DNA from: Cupriavidus sp. P-10
GTDB taxonomy: Bacteria; Pseudomonadota; Gammaproteobacteria; Burkholderiales; Burkholderiaceae
Direction of reading: 5' to 3'
DNA: 64,000 nt
Assembly (NCBI RefSeq): GCF_003402535.2
Contig: NZ_AP025170.1
Location: 3,286,001-3,350,000, forward strand
Shown here: positions 54,325 through 63,069 of the stretch, piece by piece
How the letters are laid out: each line of letters begins with the position of its first letter
How positions within the stretch are numbered: the first letter of the stretch is position 1
Made by a program: the position numbers and the translations under genes
Notes under the pieces: model-generated
Seen by the model: the letters and a program-made list of their open reading frames with translations, nothing else
Database searches by the model: none
What the model was told of the DNA's origin: nothing

Positions 54325-55647
54325 ATGCATTCAATACGCAAGCGTCCAGCCATCGACGGCGACCTCGGCTGGTATGAAACTTCGCCGTCCCGTCATTTGC
54401 CACTCGGTACTCGCCTGAAAGGGGACCATCGTTTCGACGTCGCCATCGTCGGCGCGGGTTTCACCGGGGTCTCGCTGGCTCGGCGCCTGGCTGAGCTTCG
54501 CCCCGAGGCAAGGATCGCACTGATCGATGCGCTCGAGGTGGGCCAGGGCGCGTCCGGGCGCAACGCGGGCTTCATCATCGATGTCCCGCACAACGTCGAT
54601 GGCGGTGCAGCCGATATCGATCACGATCGCCAACTCTTCGCCCTGAACAACTTCGCGATCGCGCAATTGCGAAGCCTGAAGGATCGCTACCGAATCGATT
54701 GCGCGTGGGACGACGCAGGCAAATACATGTCCGCGCGCGAAGACGGCAATCTGGCGGCTCTCGAACACTTCGAGGCATCCCTGAAGGCGGCAGGCTTTCC
54801 ATGCGAACAACTGCAAGGCCAGGCGCTTGCGCGGCGGCTGGGCACCGACTACTACCAGGCGGCGGTGTACACGCCGGGCAATGTGCTGGTCAATCCGGCG
54901 TCGCTGGTGCGAGGCCTGGCCGCGGCGCTACCGAAGTCCGTCACGCTGTTCGAAGCGAGCCCGGTCCTCGCCAGGGAAGACGGCCCGGTTCATACGCTGA
55001 GGTTTCTGGGCGGTACCGTGCGCGCCGATGCCCTGGCCCTGACGGTGGGCAGCTTCTCCGCGGGCTTTGGCGGTGCGAGGAATCGGATTGCGCCGGTATT
55101 CACCTACGCGAGCCTTACCGCGCCCCTGTCCGAGAAGGAGGTTGCTACCTGCTTCAACGGCGTACGGCCATGGGGCACCACTTCAGCGCATCCGGGCGGC
55201 ACTACCGTGCGCTACACACCTGACCGGCGCATCTTCGTCCGCAACACCTTCGCGCTGCGGCCTGCCCTGCGCAGCAGCGACGCGGACTTGCATGCTGCCT
55301 GGATACAGCACCGACGGTCGTTTGCAGCCCGTTTTCCCTTTCTGGCTGAAAAGGTTCTCGAATACACCTGGGGCGGCATGATCACCGTGACATCCAACCA
55401 CCAATCGGTGTTTCGCCGGGAGGCTGACAATCTCTACTGCGTCGTCGGATGCAACGGTGTCGGCGTGGCCAAGGGCACCTACCTTGGCCACTTCATGGCG
55501 GAATACATGAACGGCATGCGCAGCCCGGAGCTGGACTTCATCCTGGCGAACAGCAATCCTGGCTGGATACCGGGGGAACCGTTCAAGCGGATCGGCGCGG
55601 CCTATCGGCTCAGGCAGGCGCTTGCGGGCGCCGGCGGGGACATCTAG
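54325..55647 (+). CDS. FAD-dependent oxidoreductase (DAO family)
   Basis: The 440-residue protein has an FAD-binding Rossmann motif VAIVGAGFTGVSLARRLAE and the DAO fold, including SGRNAGFI and a late CVVGCNGVGVAKGTYLG segment. It resembles gamma-glutamylputrescine oxidase and related amine oxidases. These oxidise secondary or primary amines with O2. The N terminus MHSIRKRPAIDGDLGWYETS suggests a small ordered region before the FAD domain. It has no operon partner here, so substrate is open. Confidence 0.83.
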   Translation: MHSIRKRPAIDGDLGWYETSPSRHLPLGTRLKGDHRFDVAIVGAGFTGVSLARRLAELRPEARIALIDALEVGQGASGRNAGFIIDVPHNVDGGAADIDHDRQLFALNNFAIAQLRSLKDRYRIDCAWDDAGKYMSAREDGNLAALEHFEASLKAAGFPCEQLQGQALARRLGTDYYQAAVYTPGNVLVNPASLVRGLAAALPKSVTLFEASPVLAREDGPVHTLRFLGGTVRADALALTVGSFSAGFGGARNRIAPVFTYASLTAPLSEKEVATCFNGVRPWGTTSAHPGGTTVRYTPDRRIFVRNTFALRPALRSSDADLHAAWIQHRRSFAARFPFLAEKVLEYTWGGMITVTSNHQSVFRREADNLYCVVGCNGVGVAKGTYLGHFMAEYMNGMRSPELDFILANSNPGWIPGEPFKRIGAAYRLRQALAGAGGDI

Positions 55648-55674
55648 TCCAAAACCGGGTGCGGTGCAAAACAA

Positions 55675-55703
55675 AACGGGCTACGCGTATCGCGTAGCCC
55701 GTT
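55675..55703 (-). terminator. Terminator of the tRNA-Thr gene
   Basis: A 13-bp palindrome (AACGGGCTACGCG, loop TAT) is followed on the minus strand by a T-rich run. It lies about 9 bases downstream of the tRNA 3' end. Confidence 0.85.
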
Positions 55704-55711
55704 CTTCTATC

Positions 55712-55787
55712 TGGTGCCGGCTGCAGGACTCGAACCCGCCACCTGATGATTACAAATCAACTGCTCTACCTGATGAGCTAAGCCGGC
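55712..55787 (-). tRNA. tRNA-Thr (anticodon TGT)
   Basis: The minus strand gives a 76-nt cloverleaf: acceptor GCCGGCT pairs with AGCCGGC before the ACCA end. The D arm is GCTCATCAGGTAGAGC, the anticodon loop reads TTTGTAA (anticodon TGT, Thr), and the T arm is GGCGGGTTCGAGTCCTGC. The CCA end is encoded. sspB lies upstream of it on the same strand. Confidence 0.97.
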
Positions 55788-55839
55788 ATGTCTGGTGCAG
55801 ACCGCGATTCTACTGCATCGCAGCCAACTTTGGGATGGC

Positions 55840-56328
55840 TTACTTCACCACCTTCAACGCTGGCTTCTTGCCGCCGATGCGAGGCACCGGGGGCGGTGTT
55901 TCGTCGTCGCCCGGGCCGGAGTCGACGGTAGCTGCCGGGGTTTCGGCTTCTACCGGCGCCAGCTTGGGCGGCGGGTTGTTTTCGCGTTCGGTGGCGGCCT
56001 GCGTTTCCGGCAGGCTGCGCTCGACCGGGAAGGCCATGCCCTGCCCGTTTTCGCGGGCGTAGATGGCCAGCACGTTCTCGACAGGGACGTCGATCTTGCG
56101 CGAGACACCGCCGAAGCGCGCGCTGAAGGTGATCCACTCGTTGCCCATGTCCAGGCCGCTGGTGGCGTCGAAGCTCACGTTGAGCACGATCTCGTTGTTC
56201 TTCACGAACTCGCGCGGCACGTTGGTGTTGGCGTCGACGAACACGGCGACGTACGGCGTGAAGCCGTTGTCCGTGCACCACTCATAAATGGCGCGGATCA
56301 GGTAGGGCTTGGTGGAGGTTTCAGGCAT
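55840..56328 (-). CDS. sspB: ClpXP protease specificity-enhancing factor SspB
   Basis: The 162-residue adaptor delivers ssrA-tagged proteins to ClpXP. The core (STKPYLIRAIYEWCTDNG, FVKNNEIVLNVS, VENVLAIYARENGQGMAF) matches SspB, and the C-terminal tail GKKPALKVVK matches the ClpX-binding XB motif. A disordered Pro/Glu-rich linker joins the two. It is 57 bases downstream of sspA on the same strand, the usual order in proteobacteria. Length is close to E. coli SspB. Confidence 0.94.
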   Translation of the reverse strand: MPETSTKPYLIRAIYEWCTDNGFTPYVAVFVDANTNVPREFVKNNEIVLNVSFDATSGLDMGNEWITFSARFGGVSRKIDVPVENVLAIYARENGQGMAFPVERSLPETQAATERENNPPPKLAPVEAETPAATVDSGPGDDETPPPVPRIGGKKPALKVVK

Positions 56329-56385
56329 TGTGCTTCCAGTGGCGCCGTGGTGGCCCGAGGGCGGTTGCCTTCGGGCCGGTGCCGG

Positions 56386-56997
56386 TTAGCGGCGCATCAC
56401 CTTCTCGGACGGGGTGAGCGCTTCGATGTATGCGGGACGGCTGAAAATGCGTTCAGCATACTTCAGCAGCGGCGCGGCGTTCTTCGACAGCTCGATGCCG
56501 TAGTGGTCCAGGCGCCACAGCAGCGGCGCGATGGCGACGTCGAGCATCGAGAACTCTTCGCCCAGCATGTACTTGTTCTTGACGAAGATCGGCGCGAGCT
56601 GCGTCAAACGGTCGCGGATCGCGGCACGGGCGCGCTCGTGGTTCTTCTCCGCAGCCTTGCCCTTTTCGTTCTCGAGCGTGTACACGTGCGTGAACAGTTC
56701 CTTTTCGAAGTTGAACAGGAACAGGCGGGCGCGGGCGCGCTGGACCGGGTCGGCCGGCATCAGCTGCGGGTGCGGGAAGCGCTCGTCGATGTATTCGTTG
56801 ATGATATTCGACTCATACAGGATGAGGTCGCGCTCGACCAGGATGGGTACCTGGCCGTACGGGTTCATCACCGAAATATCTTCGGGCTTGTTGAACAGGT
56901 CGACGTCGCGGATTTCAAAATCCATGCCCTTTTCAAACAGGACAAGGCGGCAACGTTGGGAAAACGGGCAAGTCGTACCCGAATACAACACCATCAT
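56386..56997 (-). CDS. sspA: Stringent starvation protein A (SspA, GST fold)
   Basis: This 203-residue protein has a glutathione-S-transferase-like N-terminal domain (MMVLYSGTTCPFSQRCRLVLFEKG) and the SspA-type helical C-terminal domain. SspA binds RNA polymerase and controls stress and virulence genes. The CPFSQRC Cys pattern is normal for betaproteobacterial homologues. The start MM at 56997 is the family N terminus. It stands upstream of sspB and downstream of the petABC operon in the same orientation. Confidence 0.93.
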   Translation of the reverse strand: MMVLYSGTTCPFSQRCRLVLFEKGMDFEIRDVDLFNKPEDISVMNPYGQVPILVERDLILYESNIINEYIDERFPHPQLMPADPVQRARARLFLFNFEKELFTHVYTLENEKGKAAEKNHERARAAIRDRLTQLAPIFVKNKYMLGEEFSMLDVAIAPLLWRLDHYGIELSKNAAPLLKYAERIFSRPAYIEALTPSEKVMRR

Positions 56998-57120
56998 GGT
57001 TGGATTCCTTGGGCTTAGCCGAAGCAGGGTCGGACGGTAAGGTCTGACATTCTGCCAAAATCGGGCACCGAAAAGCAAATAAGTGGCATTTGATGCACTT
57101 ACTCGGAACCGGATCCAATG

Positions 57121-57167
57121 AAAAAGGCCAGAGCGATGCTGCTTTCGCAACCTCCGCATCTGGCCTT
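57121..57167 (-). terminator. Terminator of the petABC operon
   Basis: On the minus strand an AAGGCCAG/CTGGCCTT stem with an inner ATGC/GCAT stem (and a 4-base bulge) is followed by a run of five T residues. It lies about 36 bases after the petC stop. Confidence 0.75.
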
Positions 57168-57202
57168 CGGGCAGTGGCGACCCGGGCCGGGCCGCCGACG
57201 AC

Positions 57203-57946
57203 TTACTTCACATCCTTCCAGTAAGCCGCGTTCAGGCGCCACGCGAAGACGGTGAACACGCCCAGGAACAGCAGCACCCATACGCCCAGGCGCTTGCGGT
57301 GGTTCTGCGCGGGCTCGGCCATCCAGTCCAGGAAACTGACCAGATCGGCAGTGGCCTGGTCATACTCGACCTTGCTCATCTTGCCCGGGCTCAGTTGCTC
57401 GAAGCCGGCGAACTTGTGCACCTTCTCGCCATGCTCTTCCACTTCCGTGAACTTGGCGGCGCGCTGGCCCTGCAGTTCCCAAAGCACGTGCGGCATGCCG
57501 ACGCTCGGGAACACCAGGTTGTTCCAGCCGGTGGCGCGGCTGTCGTCACGGTAGAAGGTGCGCAGGTAGGTATAGAGCCAGTCGTCGCCGCGGGCACGCG
57601 CAATCACCGACAGGTCCGGCGGCTGCGCGCCGAAGAAGGCCTTGGCTTCCTTCGGCTGCATGGCGATGGTCATGGTCTCGCCGACCTTGTCCGCGCTGAA
57701 CAGCAGGTTCTGGCGGATCTGGTCGTCGGTGAGGCCGATGTCCTTCAGCCGGTTGTAGCGCATCATCGATGCGCCGTGGCAGTTCAGGCAGTAGTTGACG
57801 AACAGCTTGGCGCCGCGCTGCAGCGACGACAGGTCGGCAGTATTCACCGGTGCCGGCTCCAGCGGGAAGCCTCCCTCTGATGCCATGGCGGGCGCGCCGG
57901 CAAAGCAGGCGCCGGCCAGCGCGATGATCGAAAGCAGCTTTTTCAT
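57203..57946 (-). CDS. petC: Cytochrome c1 (PetC) of the bc1 complex
   Basis: The 247-residue protein has a signal peptide (MKKLLSIIALAGACFAGAPAMA), a c-type heme motif CLNCH (about residues 53-57) and a C-terminal membrane anchor (VWVLLFLGVFTVFAWRLNAAYW). It passes electrons from the Rieske centre to cytochrome c. The axial Met is expected near TMTIAMQPKEA. It is the last gene of petABC, 36 bases after petB. Confidence 0.95.
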   Translation of the reverse strand: MKKLLSIIALAGACFAGAPAMASEGGFPLEPAPVNTADLSSLQRGAKLFVNYCLNCHGASMMRYNRLKDIGLTDDQIRQNLLFSADKVGETMTIAMQPKEAKAFFGAQPPDLSVIARARGDDWLYTYLRTFYRDDSRATGWNNLVFPSVGMPHVLWELQGQRAAKFTEVEEHGEKVHKFAGFEQLSPGKMSKVEYDQATADLVSFLDWMAEPAQNHRKRLGVWVLLFLGVFTVFAWRLNAAYWKDVK

Positions 57947-57982
57947 CTTGTGTCCTTGTGCTCTTGTCGGGGTTCGCGTCGC

Positions 57983-59386
57983 TCAGTGCGGATGGAACGT
58001 GACACGCTCCGGCACCGGCTTGAACTCGCCGGCACGGCTCCACAGCGGCATGGTCAGGAAGAAGGCGAAGTACAGCAGCGTACCGAGCTGCGACACCTTC
58101 TCACCAACCGGCGACGGCGGTTGCACGCCGAGATAGCCAAGCACCAGGAACACCACCACAAAGACGATCAGGATGGTCTTGTGGAAAGCAGGACGATAGC
58201 GGATGGACTTGACCGGCGAGCAGTCCAGCCACGGCAGGAAGAACAGGATCACGACCGAGCCGCCCATCACCAGCACGCCCCAGAACTTGGCGTCGATGAA
58301 GTAGAAGCCCACGGCCAGGATCACGGCGATGGCAACCGCACCGACCTTGACGCGTGCGTCCTTGCTGCGCAGGAACACCATGCCGAGCAGCAGCGCGAAG
58401 AACACCCACAGGATCGGCAGGAAGTTCGACGTGGTGGCGCGCAGCATCGAGTAGAACGGCGTGAAGTACCAGACCGGCGCGATATGCGGCGGGGTCTTCA
58501 GCGGATCAGCCGGGAAGAAGTTGTTGTGTTCCAGGAAATAGCCGCCCACTTCCGGGAAGAAGAAGATCACCGCCGAGAAGATGAGCAGGAAGCCGGCAAC
58601 GCCCAGCGTATCGTGCACCGAGTAGTACGGGTGGAACGGGATGCCATCCAGCGGGATACCATTCTCGTCCTTCCTGGCCTTGATCTCGACGCCGTCCGGG
58701 TTGTTCGAGCCCACTTCGTGCAGCGCGATGATGTGCGCGATCACCAGGCCCAGCAGCACCAGCGGCACCGCGATGACGTGGAACGAGAAGAAGCGGTTCA
58801 GCGTGGCATCGCTCACCACGTAGTCGCCGCGGATGAACAGCGACAGGTCCTGGCCGATCACCGGAATCGCGGAGAACAGGTTCACGATCACCTGCGCGCC
58901 CCAGTAGGACATCTGGCCCCACGGCAGCAGGTAGCCCATGAAGGCTTCCGCCATCAGGCACAGGAAGATCAGGCAGCCGAAGATCCAGACCAGCTCACGC
59001 GGCTTGCGGTACGAACCGTACAGCAGCCCGCGGAACATATGCAGGTAGACCACGACAAAGAAGGCCGAGGCACCGGTCGAATGCATGTAGCGCACCAGCC
59101 AGCCCCACGGGACTTCGCGCATGATGTATTCCACGCTGGCGAAGGCCACGGGAATGCCGGCGGCGTTGAGCGTGCCGTCCGGCTTGTAGTTCATCACCAG
59201 GAAAATGCCCGTGACGATCTGGATCACCAGCACCAGCAGCGCGAGCGAACCGAAGAAGTACCAGAAGTTGAAGTTCTTCGGCGCGTAGTACTTGGAAAGG
59301 TGGTCTTCCCACAGTTGCGTTGCCGGGAAGCGGGCGTCGATCCAGCCCATCAGGCCGGTTGTCTTGACTTGTTTTTCGGCCGCCAT
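57983..59386 (-). CDS. petB: Cytochrome b (PetB) of the bc1 complex
   Basis: The 467-residue membrane protein has the heme-ligand His residues in YMHSTGASAFFVVVYLHMFRG and HVIAVPLVLLGLVIAHI, and a Qo-site region ending APVWYFTPFYSMLRA. At the position of the PEWY motif it reads PVWY, which I take to be a normal betaproteobacterial variant. It oxidises ubiquinol and pumps charge across the inner membrane. The start is 2 bases after the petA stop. Confidence 0.95.
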   Translation of the reverse strand: MAAEKQVKTTGLMGWIDARFPATQLWEDHLSKYYAPKNFNFWYFFGSLALLVLVIQIVTGIFLVMNYKPDGTLNAAGIPVAFASVEYIMREVPWGWLVRYMHSTGASAFFVVVYLHMFRGLLYGSYRKPRELVWIFGCLIFLCLMAEAFMGYLLPWGQMSYWGAQVIVNLFSAIPVIGQDLSLFIRGDYVVSDATLNRFFSFHVIAVPLVLLGLVIAHIIALHEVGSNNPDGVEIKARKDENGIPLDGIPFHPYYSVHDTLGVAGFLLIFSAVIFFFPEVGGYFLEHNNFFPADPLKTPPHIAPVWYFTPFYSMLRATTSNFLPILWVFFALLLGMVFLRSKDARVKVGAVAIAVILAVGFYFIDAKFWGVLVMGGSVVILFFLPWLDCSPVKSIRYRPAFHKTILIVFVVVFLVLGYLGVQPPSPVGEKVSQLGTLLYFAFFLTMPLWSRAGEFKPVPERVTFHPH

Positions 59387-59388
59387 GA

Positions 59389-60006
59389 TCAGGCTTCTCC
59401 TTTCTCATCCTTGCCGATCACGATCTTGGTGTCAGTCAGGAATTGGTAGGGGGGAACATCGAGATTTTGCGGAGCCGGCTTGTTCTTGAAGACGCGCCCG
59501 GCCAGGTCGAACGTGGAGCCGTGGCAAGGGCAAAGGAAACCGGGATCGGCGCCGAGCTGGGGGTTCGCACCGGAAGCAAAGGGGCCGGAAGGCGAGCAGC
59601 CGAGGTGGGAACAGATGCCGACCACGACCAGGACGTCCTTGTGTTCTGCGCGCGAACGGGTTTCGTTCCTGCAGTAGTCCGGCGTCTGCATGGTGAAAGG
59701 AATCTCGGAATTCGGATCGGCCACCTCGCCGTCCGTCTTCTTCAGCGAGGCCAGCTGTTCGTCGGTCCGCTTCATGATCCAGACCGGCTTGCCGCGCCAT
59801 TCGACAGTCATCATCTCGCCCGGCTTCAGCGCACCGATATCTGCTTCGACTGGCGCACCCGCGGCCTTGGCTTTCTCCGATGGTGCAAAGGTACTGACGA
59901 AAGGAACCGCTACCGCCACGCCTCCGACGCCGCCAGCGACGGATGTCGCGATCAACCAATTGCGGCGACCTTTATCCACGCTCTTCACGTCTTGCTGGTC
60001 ACTCAT
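59389..60006 (-). CDS. petA: Rieske iron-sulfur protein (PetA) of the bc1 complex
   Basis: This 205-residue protein has a Tat-type signal/anchor (RRNWLIATSVAGGVGGVAVAVPF) and the Rieske cluster motifs CSHLGCSPSG and CPCHGSTFDLAGR. It transfers electrons from ubiquinol to cytochrome c1. It is the first gene of the operon, and its promoter should lie in the 214-base divergent gap before mscL. Confidence 0.96.
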   Translation of the reverse strand: MSDQQDVKSVDKGRRNWLIATSVAGGVGGVAVAVPFVSTFAPSEKAKAAGAPVEADIGALKPGEMMTVEWRGKPVWIMKRTDEQLASLKKTDGEVADPNSEIPFTMQTPDYCRNETRSRAEHKDVLVVVGICSHLGCSPSGPFASGANPQLGADPGFLCPCHGSTFDLAGRVFKNKPAPQNLDVPPYQFLTDTKIVIGKDEKGEA

Positions 60007-60220
60007 TCCAAACCCCAGGGGAAGTCAATTTAGATTTTGCGTCAACCATAAAGTGTACCTTAGACATCTGCGCACTAGATAGGCGCAAATTGCCTTATCC
60101 ATGCGCGATAATCGGACATGCATGCCGGAAATCCGCCTCCAGACTTGCTTTCCGGGCAGTGATGCGGCAGGCTGATAGCTTGATACCGTTCATCGCTAGC
60201 AACAAGAAGGAGAACCCCCC

Positions 60221-60646
60221 ATGGGCATGATCTCGGAATTCAAGACCTTTGCAATGCGCGGCAACGTCATCGACCTCGCGGTCGGTGTGATCATCGGCGC
60301 TGCATTCGGGAAAATTGTGGATTCTGTGGTCAATGACCTGATCATGCCGGTAGTGGGCCGTATAGTCGGCAAGCTGGACTTCTCTAATATGTTTGTCACG
60401 CTGGCCGATCCGCCGCCTGGAACGCCAATGACATTGGATGCGCTGAAGAAGGCTGGCGTGCCCGTATTTGCCTATGGCAATTTCCTGACTATCGTTGTCA
60501 ACTTTCTAATCTTGGCCTTCATCATCTTCATGATGGTGCGCGCGTTCAACAAGATGCGGGAGAAGGAACCGCCCCCCCCGCCAGCCGCACCGCCTGAGGA
60601 AGTTGCGCTGCTGCGCGAGATCCGCGACGCCCTCAAGACGCGCTGA
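60221..60646 (+). CDS. mscL: Large-conductance mechanosensitive channel MscL
   Basis: The 141-residue protein shows MscL landmarks: [27 protein letters not shown] in TM1, a periplasmic loop, TM2 ([23 protein letters not shown]) and a C-terminal bundle with a Pro run. It opens under membrane tension to release solutes in osmotic downshock. A GAAGGAGA site is ideally placed. The tail [16 protein letters not shown] is typical. Confidence 0.96.
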   Translation: MGMISEFKTFAMRGNVIDLAVGVIIGAAFGKIVDSVVNDLIMPVVGRIVGKLDFSNMFVTLADPPPGTPMTLDALKKAGVPVFAYGNFLTIVVNFLILAFIIFMMVRAFNKMREKEPPPPPAAPPEEVALLREIRDALKTR

Positions 60647-60657
60647 GTCCAGAACGA

Positions 60658-60686
60658 TAAAACGGCCCCGATGGGGCCGTATTGTT
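60658..60686. terminator. Bidirectional terminator between mscL and the NIF3-family gene
   Basis: An ACGGCCCC/GGGGCCGT stem with a GAT loop lies between two convergent stops. T-rich tracts follow on both strands (ATTGTTTTG, and TTTTATCG on the minus strand). Confidence 0.85.
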
Positions 60687-60691
60687 TTGCG

Positions 60692-61438
60692 TCAGACAGG
60701 ATTGGGAATATCGATGAATGTGTGCCGCAATCCGAAGCGTTGCGCCACATGCTCGCCCAGTGAGCGGATGCCGTAGCGCTCGGTTGCGTGATGGCCGGCG
60801 GCGAGATACGCCACGCCGCTCTCACGCGCGAGGTGCGTGGTCTGCTCCGAGACCTCGCCACTCAGGTAGGCATCGACGCCCGCCGCCACCGCCGCATCGA
60901 AGTAGCCTTGCGCCCCGCCCGTGCACCAGCCAATCGTGCGGATCATCTGCTCCGGCTCGCCAATGGCCAGCGGCTCTCGCCCGAGCACGCCACCAACGTG
61001 CGCCGCCAGCGCGGACAGCGGCATCGGCGCGGGCAAGGTGCCGGTCCAGCCGAGCTGGTCATCGCTGAAACGCCCGGTCGGCGTGAAGCCGAGCTGCAGC
61101 CCGAGCTGCGCGTTGTTGCCGAATTCCGGATGGTTGTCCAGCGGCAGGTGGAAGGCAAACAGGTTGATGTCTGCGCCCAGCAGCCGCTTCAGGCGTGCGT
61201 GCTTCTGCCCGACCACACGCGCATCCTCGTTTTTCCAGAAATAGCCGTGATGGACGAGGATGGCGTCGGCGCCGGCTTCGGCCGCGGCCTCGACCAGTGC
61301 CAGGCTCGCCGTGACGCCAGTGACGATGTGAGTGACTTCCGGGCAACCTTGCACTTGCAGCCCGTTGGGACAATAGTCCTTGTAACGGGAAACTTCCAAC
61401 AGGTCGTTCAAGTACAATTCAAGCTCTTTTGTTTTCAT
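60692..61438 (-). CDS. NIF3/YbgI family metal-binding protein
   Basis: The 248-residue protein belongs to the NIF3 family (often named GTP cyclohydrolase 1 type 2 homologue). Metal ligands are in [25 protein letters not shown] and the late [16 protein letters not shown]. The family forms toroidal hexamers with a dinuclear metal site; its function is not settled. It is divergent from the S1C protease gene, with about 20 bases between the start codons. Confidence 0.92.
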   Translation of the reverse strand: MKTKELELYLNDLLEVSRYKDYCPNGLQVQGCPEVTHIVTGVTASLALVEAAAEAGADAILVHHGYFWKNEDARVVGQKHARLKRLLGADINLFAFHLPLDNHPEFGNNAQLGLQLGFTPTGRFSDDQLGWTGTLPAPMPLSALAAHVGGVLGREPLAIGEPEQMIRTIGWCTGGAQGYFDAAVAAGVDAYLSGEVSEQTTHLARESGVAYLAAGHHATERYGIRSLGEHVAQRFGLRHTFIDIPNPV

Positions 61439-61458
61439 TTTCTGCTCAAAACTCCAAT

Positions 61459-62652
61459 ATGTTGCGGCGCTTTTGGCTGTTCTTTGCCCAGGCTGTCACC
61501 GTCGTGCTGGCGGTCTGGTTCGTCGTGGCAACGCTCAAGCCTGATTGGCTGCAGAGGGGGCGCGTCGCGGTCCAGTCGGGCTCGCCTATCGTCGCGCTCA
61601 AGGAAGTGGTGCCCAACGTTTCCGGCCCCGCCGCCGAGGGGTCCTACAGCGAAGCCGCGCAGCAGGCCATGCCGGCCGTGGTCAATATCTTTACCAGCAA
61701 GAACGGCAACAAGCGCTCGCCCAACCCGCAAGCCGAGGACCCGTGGTTCCGCTTCTTCTTCGGCGACCGCCTGCCTGAGCGGCAGGAGCCGGTGTCGAGC
61801 CTGGGATCGGGCGTGATTGTCAGTGCCGAGGGTTACATTCTAACCAACCACCACGTGGTGGATGGCGCTGACGAGATCGAGATTGCGCTGACCGACGGCC
61901 GCAAGGCCAACGCCAAGGTGGTCGGCTCCGACCCGGAGACCGACCTGGCCGTGCTGAAGGTGACGCTGAAGGACCTGCCCGCGATCACGCTGGGCCGGCT
62001 GGAGAACGTGAAGGTCGGCGATGTGGTGCTGGCCATCGGCAACCCGTTCGGCGTCGGCCAGACGGTGACGATGGGCATCGTGTCCGCGCTGGGGCGTAGC
62101 CACCTGGGTATCAACACCTTCGAGAACTTCATCCAGACCGACGCGGCGATCAACCCGGGCAATTCAGGCGGGGCGCTGGTTGACGCACAGGGCAACCTGC
62201 TGGGCATCAATACAGCGATCTACTCGCGTTCGGGCGGCTCGCTCGGGATTGGCTTTGCGATCCCGGTTTCCACGGCCAAGCAAGTGATGGAGTCGATCAT
62301 TTCCACTGGCAGCGTCACACGCGGCTGGATCGGCGTCGAGCCGCAGGATATGACGCCGGAGATTGCCGAGTCCTTCGGGCTGGATGCGAAGGAAGGGGCA
62401 CTGATCGCCGCGGTGGTCCAGGGCGGTCCGGCGGACAAAGCGGGAGTAAAGCCGGGGGATGTGCTGACGAAGGTGGATGGCCTTTCAATCACTGACACGA
62501 CGGCCCTTCTCAATGCCATTGCACAGCTCAAGCCTGGCGTGGACATCAAGATGACCGTGATCCGCCGGGGCAAGCCGACGGACCTGACGGTGACGATCGG
62601 CAAGCGGCCACCGCCGCCGCGTCGCGCGTTGCCGTTTGATGAGGAAGAGTGA
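61459..62652 (+). CDS. Membrane-anchored S1C serine endoprotease (DegS/AlgW/MucD type)
   Basis: This 397-residue protein has an uncleaved N-terminal membrane anchor ([20 protein letters not shown]), a trypsin-like protease domain with His132 (TNHHVVDG), Asp162 (ETDLAV) and Ser236 (NPGNSGGAL), and a single PDZ domain. One PDZ domain and a membrane anchor fit DegS/AlgW, which cut anti-sigma factors or folding-stressed envelope proteins. I use 61459 (MLRRFWLF); 61429 adds ten residues. The tail [10 protein letters not shown] ends the gene before a terminator. Confidence 0.93.
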   Translation: MLRRFWLFFAQAVTVVLAVWFVVATLKPDWLQRGRVAVQSGSPIVALKEVVPNVSGPAAEGSYSEAAQQAMPAVVNIFTSKNGNKRSPNPQAEDPWFRFFFGDRLPERQEPVSSLGSGVIVSAEGYILTNHHVVDGADEIEIALTDGRKANAKVVGSDPETDLAVLKVTLKDLPAITLGRLENVKVGDVVLAIGNPFGVGQTVTMGIVSALGRSHLGINTFENFIQTDAAINPGNSGGALVDAQGNLLGINTAIYSRSGGSLGIGFAIPVSTAKQVMESIISTGSVTRGWIGVEPQDMTPEIAESFGLDAKEGALIAAVVQGGPADKAGVKPGDVLTKVDGLSITDTTALLNAIAQLKPGVDIKMTVIRRGKPTDLTVTIGKRPPPPRRALPFDEEE

Positions 62653-62681
62653 GGCTGGTCCCATTACAACCAGAGAACCAG

Positions 62682-62710
62682 AAACCCGCCAGACCATGGC
62701 GGGTTTTTTT
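62682..62710 (+). terminator. Rho-independent terminator of the S1C protease gene
   Basis: AAACCCGCC (62682-62690) pairs with GGCGGGTTT (62698-62706) across a 7-base loop, followed by a T run to 62710. It lies 30 bases after the stop. Confidence 0.92.
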
Positions 62711-63000
62711 GTGCCCTGCCCGCGGCAAGTCCGGTCGGCTCGGCGTGCATGACGGATAGCGACAACCCGGCTCGGGTAGAAAGAACCGCGCAACCGCGCG
62801 GGCAACGCTCAAAGGGTGCGCGGCACGCCAGACACCGGCCTGCCGGCGCCGAGGGCGCAAGCCAAGAGCCTTCGTCCGCGCGTTGCGAGCCCCAAAAGCC
62901 TAGTCAACGCGCACACGATCGAGTGCCCTCAACGCCGCCACACAGCGTTGCGGCTAAACCGTCAATGTCGAGCCAGAATGCACAGCTTTAGAAAAGACAA

Positions 63001-63030
63001 AAGGCCGGCATCCGTAAGGATGCCGGCCTT
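63001..63030 (-). terminator. Rho-independent terminator of the porin gene
   Basis: AAGGCCGGCATCC (63001-63013) and GGATGCCGGCCTT (63018-63030) form a perfect 13-bp stem. On the minus strand it is followed by TTTTGTCTTTTC. It lies about 40 bases after the porin stop. Confidence 0.92.
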
Positions 63031-63069
63031 CTGCAAGCCAATCTCAAGCGGGCTTACGCCCGCAACAGA

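Larger units (their letters stand above)
62653..63069. other. Intergenic region between the S1C protease and porin genes
   Basis: The 417-base convergent gap holds two terminators, one at each end. I see no gene, RNA or repeat in the central GC-rich part. Confidence 0.5.
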